A stretch of 64,000 nt of DNA, taken from an uncultured Eubacteriales bacterium (lineage in GTDB: Bacteria; Bacillota; Clostridia; Lachnospirales; Lachnospiraceae). The position numbers and the translations under genes are program-made. Numbering within the stretch: the first letter of the stretch is position 1; each line of letters starts with the position of its first letter. Location: contig CASFBK010000014.1 of NCBI GenBank assembly GCA_949292785.1, forward strand, positions 17,953 to 81,952. The letters run 5' to 3'. The notes beneath the pieces were generated by a model. That model was not told where the DNA came from, ran no database searches, and saw only the letters and a list, made by a program, of their open reading frames with translations. Positions 28,098 through 37,202 of the stretch are shown here, one piece after another.

Positions 28098-29375
28098 TTA
28101 TTTTGTAAGTCTCATGATATCTTCAAAGAAATCAGGATAGGAGACCGTAACAATCTTTTCATCATCAAAGGTCGTAACACCATCTGCGTTAAGTCCTGCA
28201 ATGGCAAATGACATAGCAATTCGGTGGTCCATGTGAGTTTGGATGCAGGTGCCGCGAAGGGGAGCGCCACCCTCGATTATCATACCATCATCCGTAGGGG
28301 TAATCTTACCATCCATAGCAGAAAGATTTTCGGTAACAACAGCAATCCGGTCCGATTCCTTTACCCGTAATTCCTGTGCGTCGGTAATCGTAGTGGTTCC
28401 TTCGGCAAAGGCTGCCATTACTGCAATAATAGGAATCTCGTCAATCAGAGTCGGAATTAAGTCGCCTCCAATGGAAGCACCGTGCAGCGAACTGCTTTTT
28501 ACCAGAATATCAGCAACCGGTTCACCGGATACGGTTCTTTCATTCAAGAGTGTAAGGTTACCGCCCATGGCAAGGGCTGCCTGTATCATACCGTCTCTGG
28601 TAGGATTGATACCAACATTTTTAATCAAGATTTCCGAGTTTGGAGTAATTAATCCTAACGCAATAAAGTATGCCGCAGAGGAAATATCTCCCGGAACCTG
28701 AATCTGTTGTCCTTTTAAGTACGGTTCCGGCTCAATCGAGGCAGTTGTACCACAAGAAGTAACGTTGGCACCAAAGCCGGAGAGCATGAGTTCCGTATGA
28801 TTACGTGACAGTACCGGTTCCGTCACGCTGGTTACGCCATCAGCATATAATCCTGCAAGAAGCACCGCAGACTTTACCTGAGCAGAAGCAACCGGAGAAT
28901 CATAGTGAATACCGTGCAGTTGTCCGCCGGAAACCGTAAAGGGAGCACAGTCATTGTTATTCAGGCTCTTAAAGCGTGCGCCCATGGCAGAAAGAGGAGT
29001 AAAAATGCGCTTCATAGGGCGTTTCTGGATAGAAACGTCACCATTTAAGGTGCTCTCAAAGGGCTGCCCTGCAAGAATACCGGAAATCAGACGAGTTGTA
29101 GTACCACTGTTTCCAACATCCAGAACCTGTTTTGGGGCATGTAATCCGTGAAGTCCCTTTCCGTGAATCAAGATTTTATCCTGTTTGTTTTCGATTTCTA
29201 TTCCAAGATTACGAAAACAGGAAATCGTAGAAAGACAGTCTGCCCCCTGAAGGAAGTTTGTAACCTCTGTTAATCCATCGGCAATAGCGCCGAACATAAT
29301 AGAACGGTGGGAGATGGATTTGTCTCCCGGAACAGAAAGTTCTCCTTGAAATGTATAGTTATTTGTAATTTCCAT
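28098..29375 (-). CDS. aroA: 3-phosphoshikimate 1-carboxyvinyltransferase (EPSP synthase)
   Basis: 425 residues; joins shikimate-3-phosphate and PEP in the aromatic pathway. The PGDKSISHR motif is at residues 17-25 and RVKESDRI near 335, both family signatures. Normal length with the two-domain, six-repeat layout. GAGGTG precedes the ATG at 29375. It lies 11 bases after tyrA in one minus-strand operon, so the operon joins chorismate supply with tyrosine synthesis. Confidence 0.96.
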   Translation of the reverse strand: MEITNNYTFQGELSVPGDKSISHRSIMFGAIADGLTEVTNFLQGADCLSTISCFRNLGIEIENKQDKILIHGKGLHGLHAPKQVLDVGNSGTTTRLISGILAGQPFESTLNGDVSIQKRPMKRIFTPLSAMGARFKSLNNNDCAPFTVSGGQLHGIHYDSPVASAQVKSAVLLAGLYADGVTSVTEPVLSRNHTELMLSGFGANVTSCGTTASIEPEPYLKGQQIQVPGDISSAAYFIALGLITPNSEILIKNVGINPTRDGMIQAALAMGGNLTLLNERTVSGEPVADILVKSSSLHGASIGGDLIPTLIDEIPIIAVMAAFAEGTTTITDAQELRVKESDRIAVVTENLSAMDGKITPTDDGMIIEGGAPLRGTCIQTHMDHRIAMSFAIAGLNADGVTTFDDEKIVTVSYPDFFEDIMRLTK

Positions 29376-29386
29376 ATAAACACCTC

Positions 29387-30484
29387 TTATCGTTCATAAA
29401 CAGTGTAGTGATAATCACGAAGAAGTACCAGTGCTTTTTGTAAGGCATCTTCCTCATAAAATTCAATATGTAACACACCGTCCTGAAATTCTCTGTTATG
29501 AATAATACCAATATTTTTGATATTGATATGGTTTTTCGCTAGTATAGTAGCAAGTGTTGCAATTCCGCCGGTCTCGTCTACCAGGTCACAGTAGACCTCG
29601 AAGATTTTCGGGATAGGTCCCGAGCTTTTCAGACTGAAAGAATCCCTATAATCCTTAGCGGACTGGAAAAAATGAAAAAGCTCTGATTCATTTTGAATGG
29701 CAACTTCTTTTTTTATCGCTTCCAGAGCATCAATAAAGGAATTCAGAAGTCTAAGTATCTGTTTTTGATTCGTCAGACAGATTTCCTGCCACATTACCGG
29801 AGAAGAAGATGCAATTCTTGTAATATCTCGAAAACCGCCGGCAGCAATGGTTTTCATGGTTTCCTCCGGGGTATCCAGCTCCTTTACCAGATTCACCAGG
29901 GTGGCCGCCAAAATATGGGGAAGATGACTAATAGCGGCAGTAACATAGTCGTGTTCCTCAGAATCCAATATCAGCGGAATGGCACCAAGGGAACGGATAA
30001 ATTCCTGAAAATCTTTTACCAGTTCCGGGGAAGTCCGGCTGGTGGGGGTCAGGATGTAATATGCGTTTTCCAGTAAGTAGGAAGTGGCACTGGCATAGCC
30101 GCTTTTTTCAGAACCGGTCATGGGGTGACCGCCGATAAAATATGGCTCCATAGGGGTGCCTACTACATCTTGATGTATGGAAGCCTTAACGCTCCCAACA
30201 TCTGTGATGATGCAGGTTTGACTTGCAAAGCTCGACAATTTTGCAAGAAATTCTGCATTTTTCTGTACAGGTGCGCATAAGAAAATATAGTGGCAGGAAG
30301 CAAAGTCATCACTTAACATATCATAAGATTTATGGATGGTTCCTTCCTCGACCGCAAGGGCAAGAGAAGCCTTATCAATATCATATGCTATTAAAGAAAT
30401 TTCGGGGTATACCCGATGAATGGTCTTTGCAATAGCACCGCCAATTAAACCAAGACCAATAAAACCGATTTTATCCGGCTGCAT
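29387..30484 (-). CDS. tyrA: Prephenate dehydrogenase with ACT domain
   Basis: Oxidatively decarboxylates prephenate to 4-hydroxyphenylpyruvate for tyrosine. 365 residues from the ATG at 30484, which has TTGGAGGAA upstream and starts just before the Rossmann motif GLGLIGG. The His-containing active-site region shows GGHPMTGSE near residue 120. A C-terminal ACT domain (about 295-365, FEVYCDLVDETGGIA) suggests feedback by tyrosine. First gene of the tyrA-aroA operon; see the promoter and palindrome upstream. Confidence 0.94.
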   Translation of the reverse strand: MQPDKIGFIGLGLIGGAIAKTIHRVYPEISLIAYDIDKASLALAVEEGTIHKSYDMLSDDFASCHYIFLCAPVQKNAEFLAKLSSFASQTCIITDVGSVKASIHQDVVGTPMEPYFIGGHPMTGSEKSGYASATSYLLENAYYILTPTSRTSPELVKDFQEFIRSLGAIPLILDSEEHDYVTAAISHLPHILAATLVNLVKELDTPEETMKTIAAGGFRDITRIASSSPVMWQEICLTNQKQILRLLNSFIDALEAIKKEVAIQNESELFHFFQSAKDYRDSFSLKSSGPIPKIFEVYCDLVDETGGIATLATILAKNHINIKNIGIIHNREFQDGVLHIEFYEEDALQKALVLLRDYHYTVYER

Positions 30485-30541
30485 AATTATTTCCTCCAAG
30501 TCAGTGCAAATATGTAAATAAAATTTTTCATAATTGTACTT

Positions 30542-30570
30542 ATCATAAGTGATAAAAAAGAAAAAGTCAA
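30542..30570 (-). promoter_or_regulatory. Promoter of tyrA-aroA
   Basis: On the minus strand TTGACT (30565-30570), 17-base spacer, TATGAT (30542-30547). Confidence 0.7.
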
Positions 30571-30590
30571 CACTTTGACACTTCAAAGTG
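30571..30590. promoter_or_regulatory. Perfect palindrome next to the tyrA -35
   Basis: CACTTTGA-CACT-TCAAAGTG: 8-base arms, 4-base spacer, directly abutting the -35 of the tyrA promoter on its upstream side. No T run follows, so it is not a terminator; an operator is likely. Confidence 0.5.
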
Positions 30591-30706
30591 AAAAAGTATC
30601 ATGTGAATTTTGTGTGTTATTTGCAAAACAAAAAAAGAAAAGTATACAATATTTTTAATAAAATAAAAAATAAAACAAAATAAATTAGAAAAAATGAACA
30701 AAATAG

Positions 30707-30735
30707 TTGAAAATATAAGAACAATTTAGTAAAAT
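30707..30735 (+). promoter_or_regulatory. Promoter of the EF-G-like gene
   Basis: TTGAAA (30707-30712), 17-base spacer, TAAAAT (30730-30735), within a very A-rich stretch. Confidence 0.6.
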
Positions 30736-30775
30736 ATATACATCATATAAAAATATTAGCATTGGGGGAATTGAC

Positions 30776-32866
30776 ATGAACGTTTACACAACAGACAAGA
30801 TAAGAAACATAGCCCTTCTGGGACATGGCGGATGCGGAAAGACCACATTGGTTGAAGCAATGGCTTATCTTTCCGGTATGACCACAAGAATGGGAAAAGT
30901 AAGCGACGGTAATACCATCAGCGACTATGATAAAGAAGAAATCAAACGTCATTTTTCCATTAATACAACGGTAGTTCCAATTATTTGGGAAGACACCAAA
31001 ATTAATGTTCTGGATACCCCGGGATATTTTGGCTTTGTAGGGGAAGTGGAGGAAGCTGTCAGTGTGGTAGATGCAGCCGTGATTGTAGTATCCGGGAAGA
31101 ACGGAATTGAAGTAGGCACACAGAAAGCATGGGATATTTGTGAAAAATATAAGATACCAAGAATGTTTTTCGTGACAGAAATGGATGATGATAATGCGAG
31201 CTTTCGACAGGTGGTAGAGGACTTGCAGGAGATGTATGGAAAGCGGATTGCACCGTTCCATCTTCCTATCCGTGAAAACGAAAAGTTTGTCGGTTATGTA
31301 AACGTGGTGGCACAGACCGGAAATCGTTGGAATGAGAAAGGAGAAGTGGAGGATACACCGATTCCTGATTATTCCAAACCAAATCTGGAAATCTGCAGGG
31401 AAGCATTGATGGAGGCAGTAGCAGAAACCAGTGAAGAGTTTATGGACCGGTATTTTGCAGGAGAAGAATTTTCCGAATTTGAAATTCGTACCGCACTGCG
31501 AAACAATGTGGCAGATGGCAGCATTGTTCCCATTTCCATGGGCTCCAGCGTTATGGCACAGGGCGTGTATACATTATTAGATGATGTGCTCAAGTATCTC
31601 CCAAGTCCGGAAAAACGCTCCTGTAAAGGGGTAAATATGAAGACGAATGAAGTCTTTGACGGCGACTATGATATTGGAAAGCCGAAGAGTGCATATATTT
31701 TTAAGACCATTGTAGACCCCTTTATCGGAAAATATTCTCTTATTAAAGTGAATTCCGGTGTATTAAAGACCGATGATGTATTATACAATTCCGAAAAGGA
31801 TATGGAAGATAAAATCGGAAAAATCTATGTGCTGTGCGGAAATAAGCCTACGGAGGTGCCAGAGCTGCATGCAGGAGATATCGGTGCGCTGGCAAAGCTT
31901 TCTAAGGTCGGAACCAGAGATACCCTTTCTACGAAAGCAGCTCCGGTAATGTATGGAAAGACACAGATTTCCACACCTTATACGTATATGAGATATAAGG
32001 CAAAAAATAAGGGAGATGAAGATAAGATTTCCCAGGCATTACAGAAGCTGATGCAGGAAGATTTGACCCTTCGGGTAGAAAATGACAGCGCCAATGGTCA
32101 GACCTTGATTTATGGTATTGGCGACCAGCACTTAGAAGTAGTGGTAAGCAAGCTGTTAGAACGTTATAAAGTAGAAATCGAGCTGAGCCGTCCGAAGATT
32201 GCGTTTCGTGAAACCATTCGTAAAAAAGCCGATGTGGAATACAAATATAAGAAACAGTCCGGCGGACACGGACAGTACGGTCATGTAAAAATGACGTTTG
32301 AGCCAAGTGGAGATTTAGAGGAACCGTATGTATTTGAACAGCAGGTAGTAGGCGGAGCAGTTCCGAAAAATTATTTCCCGGCAGTAGAAAAGGGGCTTCA
32401 GGAATCTGTATTAAAGGGACCGATGGCAGCCTATCCGGTAGTAGGAATCAAAGCCGTATTGTACGATGGCTCCTATCATCCGGTTGATTCCTCTGAAATG
32501 GCATTTAAGATGGCGACGATTCAGGCGTTCAAAAAGGGAATCATGGAGGCTTCTCCTGTTTTACTTGAGCCCATCGCAACTCTGAAGGTAATCGTACCGG
32601 ATAAATATACCGGAGATGTAATGGGAGACTTAAATAAGCGTCGTGGCAGAGTGCTTGGAATGAATCCGTCAGATAGTGGAAAGACAGAGATTACTGCTGA
32701 TGTGCCATATATGGAATTGTATGGATACATGACAGACTTACGTTCCATGACGGGAGGAAGCGGCGTATTCTCCTATGAATTTGCCAGATACGAGCAGACG
32801 CCAAGCGATATTCAGGAAAAAGAAGTGGCAGCCAGAGCAAATAAGTTAGAGAAGGAAGAAGGATAA
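30776..32866 (+). CDS. Elongation factor G-like translational GTPase (EF-G2 type)
   Basis: 696 residues with the complete EF-G layout: G domain, domain II, and domains III-V (KKQSGGHGQYGHVK near 495 is the domain IV entry). The P-loop reads GHGGCGKT (16-23) and the switch II start DTPG (80-83). The usual NKMD guanine-specificity motif is TEMD (134-137), a feature of the paralogous EF-G2-like group rather than the housekeeping FusA. Function is uncertain: translation under stress or ribosome work. GGGGGAA precedes the ATG. Single gene with its own terminator. Confidence 0.85.
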   Translation: MNVYTTDKIRNIALLGHGGCGKTTLVEAMAYLSGMTTRMGKVSDGNTISDYDKEEIKRHFSINTTVVPIIWEDTKINVLDTPGYFGFVGEVEEAVSVVDAAVIVVSGKNGIEVGTQKAWDICEKYKIPRMFFVTEMDDDNASFRQVVEDLQEMYGKRIAPFHLPIRENEKFVGYVNVVAQTGNRWNEKGEVEDTPIPDYSKPNLEICREALMEAVAETSEEFMDRYFAGEEFSEFEIRTALRNNVADGSIVPISMGSSVMAQGVYTLLDDVLKYLPSPEKRSCKGVNMKTNEVFDGDYDIGKPKSAYIFKTIVDPFIGKYSLIKVNSGVLKTDDVLYNSEKDMEDKIGKIYVLCGNKPTEVPELHAGDIGALAKLSKVGTRDTLSTKAAPVMYGKTQISTPYTYMRYKAKNKGDEDKISQALQKLMQEDLTLRVENDSANGQTLIYGIGDQHLEVVVSKLLERYKVEIELSRPKIAFRETIRKKADVEYKYKKQSGGHGQYGHVKMTFEPSGDLEEPYVFEQQVVGGAVPKNYFPAVEKGLQESVLKGPMAAYPVVGIKAVLYDGSYHPVDSSEMAFKMATIQAFKKGIMEASPVLLEPIATLKVIVPDKYTGDVMGDLNKRRGRVLGMNPSDSGKTEITADVPYMELYGYMTDLRSMTGGSGVFSYEFARYEQTPSDIQEKEVAARANKLEKEEG

Positions 32867-32877
32867 TCGAATAAAGG

Positions 32878-32918
32878 TAAAATCCCCGCAGAAAAGATAA
32901 GTTTTGCGGGGATTTTAA
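32878..32918. terminator. Terminator between EF-G-like gene and sodC
   Basis: AAAATCCCCGCA pairs with TGCGGGGATTTT, with A and T runs on both sides, serving both convergent genes. Confidence 0.88.
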
Positions 32919-32928
32919 ATGTAATGGA

Positions 32929-33453
32929 TTATTGTTTAGAATTGGTGATGACCCCGCAGGCAATCATGGCTCCGGAGTTTCCGGAAGGCTGGGTATGAAA
33001 ATCATCAGGATTTTCATGTATGATGACAGTTCTGCCAATGATTTCTGAAAGGGAGAATCTCTCCGTATAATACAGCATCCACGCAAAACCATTGCTGGCA
33101 AACAACGGCGGCATATCTCCGGCGTGTTCCGGGTGCTGGCAGGAATGAGGGTTAAAGTGTGTTCCGGCATTGGCAAAGGGCTCCGTATCGGTGCCGGTGC
33201 AGCTTTCGCCCTCATGAATATGAAAACCATGGATGTAAGGCGCGCAGGGATTGGTGCCGGAGGGCAGACCATAGATTTCTGCATTTACGAGAATGCCGTT
33301 TCTTACAGTGTAAAAGCGTACTATTCCGGAAATAGAGGAAAAGTTCGGGGCACCGCTTATCCTTGCATGAGCTTCCGGCATCTGGTATAGTACGGTTTCT
33401 AAAAAGGATAGTCCCGGATTTTCGTAGGAGTCAGTATTTGGATTTGTTGTCAT
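32929..33453 (-). CDS. sodC: Cu/Zn superoxide dismutase family protein, no signal peptide
   Basis: 174 residues from the ATG at 33453 (TTGGAGA upstream). Copper ligands His78, His80, His99 and His146 and zinc ligands His107, His110 and Asp113 are all present. The zinc loop between His107 and His110 is about six residues shorter than usual. Cys85 and Cys166 match the conserved disulfide. The active-site Arg (Arg143 of human SOD1) is Met163, within GNSGAMIACG. There is no export signal, unlike most bacterial SodC. Metal binding is likely; normal dismutase speed is doubtful. Confidence 0.82.
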   Translation of the reverse strand: MTTNPNTDSYENPGLSFLETVLYQMPEAHARISGAPNFSSISGIVRFYTVRNGILVNAEIYGLPSGTNPCAPYIHGFHIHEGESCTGTDTEPFANAGTHFNPHSCQHPEHAGDMPPLFASNGFAWMLYYTERFSLSEIIGRTVIIHENPDDFHTQPSGNSGAMIACGVITNSKQ

Positions 33454-33498
33454 AGGAATCTCCAAAAAAGATTGTTCGGTGTAATATATGCTACTAGG

Positions 33499-33729
33499 AG
33501 AGAAAAGTGTCAAAAGATTATAGGAATCTGTGTATGAAATTATATGTCAAAAGCCCACATCGCAGTTGCGATGCGGGAATACTGCACGGAAATTGCATCT
33601 GGAAAACAAGTTTTCCGAGTGCAATTTCGGGCAGTTTGTCCATGCTGCTATTGCAGCATGACCTTTTGACATTGATTTATGATACCTGTGACCGTCTATT
33701 TTCCGATGCCATCTTCTGACACTTTCTCT
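33499..33729. repeat. Large branched palindromic element (nested hairpins) before leuS
   Basis: Outer arms at 33499-33517 and 33712-33729 pair (both contain GTGTCA with AGAGAAA flanks). Inside, ATGTCAAAAG (33544-33553) pairs with CTTTTGACAT (33663-33672). That inner pair encloses three hairpins: 33554-33577 (CCCACATCGCA/TGCGATGCGGG), 33581-33635 (long stem with GAAATTGCA/TGCAATTTC and GGAAAAC/GTTTTCC) and 33641-33660 (CATGCTGC/GCAGCATG). The overall shape is cloverleaf-like. No coding capacity and no T-box consensus. The right arm ends at the leuS -35. It may be a miniature mobile or REP-type repeat, or a structured RNA. Confidence 0.7.
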
Positions 33730-33756
33730 TGACAAATTTACCCCTTGTGATAAAAT
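33729..33756 (+). promoter_or_regulatory. Promoter of leuS
   Basis: TTGACA (33729-33734), 16-base spacer, TAAAAT (33751-33756). The leader of about 68 bases has no T-box features. Confidence 0.75.
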
Positions 33757-33830
33757 TTTAAAAGTATAGGTGTATACATAAAAGGATTGAAAAAGATTGG
33801 CTGTTGAGCCAAATTTAGGAGGAATAGAAA

Positions 33831-36239
33831 ATGGCAGCACCATATAATCACAGAGCCGTAGAAGAAAAATGGCAGAAAGTCTGGGACGAAGAAAAGGCAT
33901 TTGCAGCAACCGATGATTATTCAAAGCCGAAATATTATGCGTTGGTAGAGTTCCCATATCCATCCGGACAGGGACTTCATGTAGGACATCCAAGACCGTA
34001 TACCGCACTTGATATTGTGGCAAGAAAGAGAAGAATGCAGGGATACAATGTATTATATCCAATGGGATGGGATGCATTTGGACTGCCTACAGAGAATTAC
34101 GCTATCAAGAATAAGATTCACCCCAAGATTGTAACCAAGAATAACGTAGGAAGATTTAAGAACCAGTTACATTCTCTTGGATACTCTTTTGACTGGGACC
34201 GTGAAATCAATACCACAGACCCGGAATATTATAAATGGACACAGTGGATTTTCTTAAAATTATTTAAAGAAGGACTTGCCTATAAGACAGAAATGCCAAT
34301 TAACTGGTGTACTTCCTGTAAGGTGGGACTTGCTAACGAAGAAGTAGTAAACGGTGTGTGTGAACGATGCGGCGCACCTGTTGTAAGAAAAGTAAAGAGT
34401 CAGTGGATGCTCAAGATTACAGAATATGCAGATAAGCTTCTGGAAGGCTTGAATGATGTTGATTATATCGAAAGAGTTAAGGTCTCCCAGAAAAACTGGA
34501 TTGGAAAGAGTCAGGGAGCAGAGGTTGATTTTCAGATTGCCGGAAAGGAAGATAAGCTTACTGTTTATACCACCAGACCGGACACCTTATTTGGAGCAAC
34601 TTATATGGTTGTTTCTCCGGAACATCCTGTTTTGGATAAATATAAGGATGAGATTAAGAACTGGGATGAAGTAGTTGCATACCGGGAACAGGCTGCCAGA
34701 AAGTCTGATTTTGAACGTTCTGAGCTTGCAAAAGAAAAGACCGGTGTAGAAATCGACGGCTTAAAAGCAGTTGATCCGGTAAATGACAAAGAGATTCCTA
34801 TCTGGGTGTCTGACTATGTATTGATGAGCTATGGAACCGGAGCGATTATGGCTGTTCCGGCGCACGATACCAGAGACTGGGAATTTGCCAAGAAGTTTAA
34901 CCTGCCGATTATTGAAGTAGTAGCCGGTGGTGAAAATGTACAGGAAGAAGCCTACACTGATGTTGCTACCGGTAAATTAGTAAATTCAGGATTCTTAGAC
35001 GGACTGGAAGTAGCGGAAGCAAAGAAAAAGATAATTGAATTTTTAGAAGAAAAAGGAATTGGAAAAGGAAAGACTAACTTTAAGTTAAGAGACTGGGTAT
35101 TCTCCCGCCAGCGTTACTGGGGAGAACCGATTCCGATTGTAAAATGTGATAAATGCGGTTATGTGCCGATTCCGGAAAGTGAACTTCCACTGGAACTTCC
35201 GGAAGTAGAAAGCTATATGCCTACCGATAACGGAGAATCTCCATTGGCAGCCATGGATGAATGGGTAAACACTACATGTCCATGTTGTGGTGGTCCTGCG
35301 AAGAGAGAAACAGATACCATGCCGCAGTGGGCAGGTTCTTCCTGGTATTTCCTTCGTTACACGGACCCGCATAATACAGAGGCTTTAGCAAGTCCGGAAG
35401 CGTTAAAATACTGGCTGCCGGTTGACTGGTACAATGGCGGTATGGAACATACCACCCTGCATTTACTGTATTCACGATTCTGGCATAAGTTCCTGTATGA
35501 CCAGAAGGTAGTCCCGACACCGGAACCATATCAGAAGAGAACGTCTCATGGAATGATTTTGGGCGAAAATGGTGAGAAGATGTCAAAGTCCAGAGGAAAT
35601 GTGGTAAATCCTGACGATATCGTAATGGATTATGGCGCAGATACCCTTCGTACTTATGAGATGTTCATCGGAGCCTTTGATTTAAGCGCCTCCTGGTCTG
35701 AAAACGGTGTAAAGGGTTGCAGAAGATTCTTAGAACGTGTATGGAAGCTGCAGGATGTTTTAGTGGATGGTGATGCCTACAGTGAAGAGTTTGAGACAAA
35801 GATGCATCAGCTGATTAAGAAGGTAAGTTCTGATTATGAGAACTTAAAATACAATACAGCCATTGCAGCGTTGATGTCTATTTTAAATGATTTCTCAAAG
35901 GCAGGAAAGATTAACCGTGCAGAGTTTAAGACATTCTTACTGTTATTAAATCCGGTAGCGCCTCACATGACAGAAGAGTTGTGGTCTATCTGCGGATACG
36001 AAGGAAGAGTATATCAGAATACATGGCCGGAGTATGAGGAAGCAAAGACGGTAGAAAATACCGTAGAAATTGCAGTACAGTTGAATGGAAAGACAAAGAC
36101 AACCATTACTGTTTCGGTAGATGTAGACAAAGATACTGCCATCGCAGCAGGAAAAGAAGCTTTGGGAGATAAGCTGACCGGAAATATTATAAAGGAAATC
36201 TATGTTCCGGGCAGAATTATCAATATTGTTGCAAAATAA
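33831..36239 (+). CDS. leuS: Leucyl-tRNA synthetase
   Basis: 802-residue class I synthetase. The HIGH motif appears as HVGH near residue 47, and KMSKS as KMSKSRGN near 580. The CP1 editing domain spans about 220-420 with the TRPDTLFGA motif. Cysteine knuckles (CTSC/CERC and CDKC/CPCC) are visible, as in other Firmicutes. AGGAGG lies 8 bases before the ATG. Single gene with terminator. Confidence 0.97.
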   Translation: MAAPYNHRAVEEKWQKVWDEEKAFAATDDYSKPKYYALVEFPYPSGQGLHVGHPRPYTALDIVARKRRMQGYNVLYPMGWDAFGLPTENYAIKNKIHPKIVTKNNVGRFKNQLHSLGYSFDWDREINTTDPEYYKWTQWIFLKLFKEGLAYKTEMPINWCTSCKVGLANEEVVNGVCERCGAPVVRKVKSQWMLKITEYADKLLEGLNDVDYIERVKVSQKNWIGKSQGAEVDFQIAGKEDKLTVYTTRPDTLFGATYMVVSPEHPVLDKYKDEIKNWDEVVAYREQAARKSDFERSELAKEKTGVEIDGLKAVDPVNDKEIPIWVSDYVLMSYGTGAIMAVPAHDTRDWEFAKKFNLPIIEVVAGGENVQEEAYTDVATGKLVNSGFLDGLEVAEAKKKIIEFLEEKGIGKGKTNFKLRDWVFSRQRYWGEPIPIVKCDKCGYVPIPESELPLELPEVESYMPTDNGESPLAAMDEWVNTTCPCCGGPAKRETDTMPQWAGSSWYFLRYTDPHNTEALASPEALKYWLPVDWYNGGMEHTTLHLLYSRFWHKFLYDQKVVPTPEPYQKRTSHGMILGENGEKMSKSRGNVVNPDDIVMDYGADTLRTYEMFIGAFDLSASWSENGVKGCRRFLERVWKLQDVLVDGDAYSEEFETKMHQLIKKVSSDYENLKYNTAIAALMSILNDFSKAGKINRAEFKTFLLLLNPVAPHMTEELWSICGYEGRVYQNTWPEYEEAKTVENTVEIAVQLNGKTKTTITVSVDVDKDTAIAAGKEALGDKLTGNIIKEIYVPGRIINIVAK

Positions 36240-36269
36240 AAGGTTCTGTAAAAGAGAATAGCAATACCA

Positions 36270-36308
36270 TAAAAGGACTGCGGCAGGATGATGCCGTAGT
36301 CCTTTTTG
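36270..36308. terminator. Terminator after leuS
   Basis: AAAAGGACTGCGGCA pairs with TGCCGTAGTCCTTTTT (one G-U pair); also ends the minus-strand genes that follow. Confidence 0.88.
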
Positions 36309-36317
36309 AATGTACAA

Positions 36318-36599
36318 TTAACGTTTCATATTTTTCATCATCTGCATTAACAAATCTACTTTTTTCTGCTCTTGTGGCGGCATACTCTGTTTTAAAACTT
36401 CAATAATCATATCCCGTTCGCCGGAAGAAAAATTTACGCCCTCCTTCTGGGCGGTCTCTGAAGCGTTTTTTAAGGAGGCTGCCATTTCCTGCGGACTTCC
36501 GGTGGAAGCGTTATTCTGAGCAAGCTCCATTAAGAGCGCGAGTTTTTCGGGTGAAATGTTTTTAAGCTGTGGGTTATTTAATAAATCGGCTGGGTTCAT
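36318..36599 (-). CDS. Small hypothetical protein (93 aa)
   Basis: 93 residues, no cysteine, no signal, predicted to be helical, rich in Met, Gln and Asn. It starts MNPADLLNNPQL and ends in a Met/Lys-rich helix (LLMQMMKNMKR). AAAGGAG precedes the ATG. It follows the 105-residue gene by 20 bases in the same direction, so the two form an operon. I do not recognise a family; the likely sporulation-type promoter upstream of the pair hints at late expression. Confidence 0.7.
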   Translation of the reverse strand: MNPADLLNNPQLKNISPEKLALLMELAQNNASTGSPQEMAASLKNASETAQKEGVNFSSGERDMIIEVLKQSMPPQEQKKVDLLMQMMKNMKR

Positions 36600-36619
36600 A
36601 TTACTCCTTTCTGGATGGG

Positions 36620-36937
36620 TTATTGTGAGAATAATGTTTCATAAGTAGAAAACATCTGCACAAAGTTAATAAGGTTGTCAACGGTTTCTTTTTCATAATC
36701 GTTGCAGTAGTCACGGATTGCATTCAGCATCTGCACCGGACGTTCTTCGTCAGAGCTGTCTTCCGAGCACATACGCAGATTATTTACAGGATTTTGAAAT
36801 AGTGCCATAGTGCGTTGTAATTCCATGAATTTTACCAGCATGGCCATGTCTTTCTGACGGGAAGGATTTAGATAGGGAAGCGCAGATTTTATCATTTGAA
36901 GATGTTTATCCTGAATCAGTGCATCAAGGTTTTCCAT
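36620..36937 (-). CDS. Small hypothetical protein (105 aa)
   Basis: 105 residues, predicted all-helical and acidic, starting MENLDALIQDKHLQMIK. No signal peptide or membrane helix; one cysteine. The ribosome site is weak (GGTGATG, 9 bases before the ATG). First gene of a two-gene unit with the 93-residue protein. Family not recognised. Confidence 0.7.
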   Translation of the reverse strand: MENLDALIQDKHLQMIKSALPYLNPSRQKDMAMLVKFMELQRTMALFQNPVNNLRMCSEDSSDEERPVQMLNAIRDYCNDYEKETVDNLINFVQMFSTYETLFSQ

Positions 36938-36962
36938 TTAATATCATCACCATTTTTTATTT

Positions 36963-36992
36963 TAATTTATGAAGAAAAGGCGGGAGATATAA
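36963..36992 (-). promoter_or_regulatory. Possible sporulation (sigma-E-like) promoter
   Basis: On the minus strand TTATATC, 14 bases, CATAAATT. This resembles the sigma-E pattern KMATATT-N14-CATACAMT with two or three mismatches. It would start about 20 bases before the ATG at 36937. No vegetative promoter is evident. Confidence 0.35.
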
Positions 36993-37037
36993 CCAGCTTT
37001 TGGAAAAAGCATATATTAGTAATGGAGGTGAAAAATT

Positions 37038-37163
37038 ATGGGTAGATTAATTATAGATGGTAATAGCGTATATGAGATTGATGAGGAGTGTATTCGGAGA
37101 AAGGAAAAAAAGAAGCAAGGGAAAAAAGAAGGAGAGAGGCAGAAAAAAGAAAAGAAACAATAA
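37038..37163 (+). CDS. Lysine-rich 41-residue protein
   Basis: Short gene with an excellent ribosome site (GGAGGTG, 8 bases before the ATG) and a terminator immediately after its stop. The N-terminal half (MGRLIIDGNSVYEIDEEC) looks folded and I recall similar starts in other Lachnospiraceae. The C-terminal half is almost only Lys, Glu, Gln and Arg. Function unknown. The good signals on both ends make it real. Confidence 0.7.
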   Translation: MGRLIIDGNSVYEIDEECIRRKEKKKQGKKEGERQKKEKKQ

Positions 37164-37193
37164 GAAAAACCCGGGATTCCCGGGTTTTTCTTT
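37164..37193. terminator. Terminator between two small convergent genes
   Basis: GAAAAACCCGGGA pairs with TCCCGGGTTTTTC around a minimal loop, with flanking A and T runs in both directions. Confidence 0.9.
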
Positions 37194-37202
37194 AAAATTT
37201 GA

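Noticed and set aside
33730-33830. T-box leader for leuS (and for glyQS)
   Set aside because: The leaders are short and lack the AGGGTGGNACCGCG element and specifier stem.
36992-37018. Sigma-K-like box CATATATTA before the 41-residue gene
   Set aside because: The predicted start site would fall in the ribosome site at 37024, and the AC element spacing is poor.
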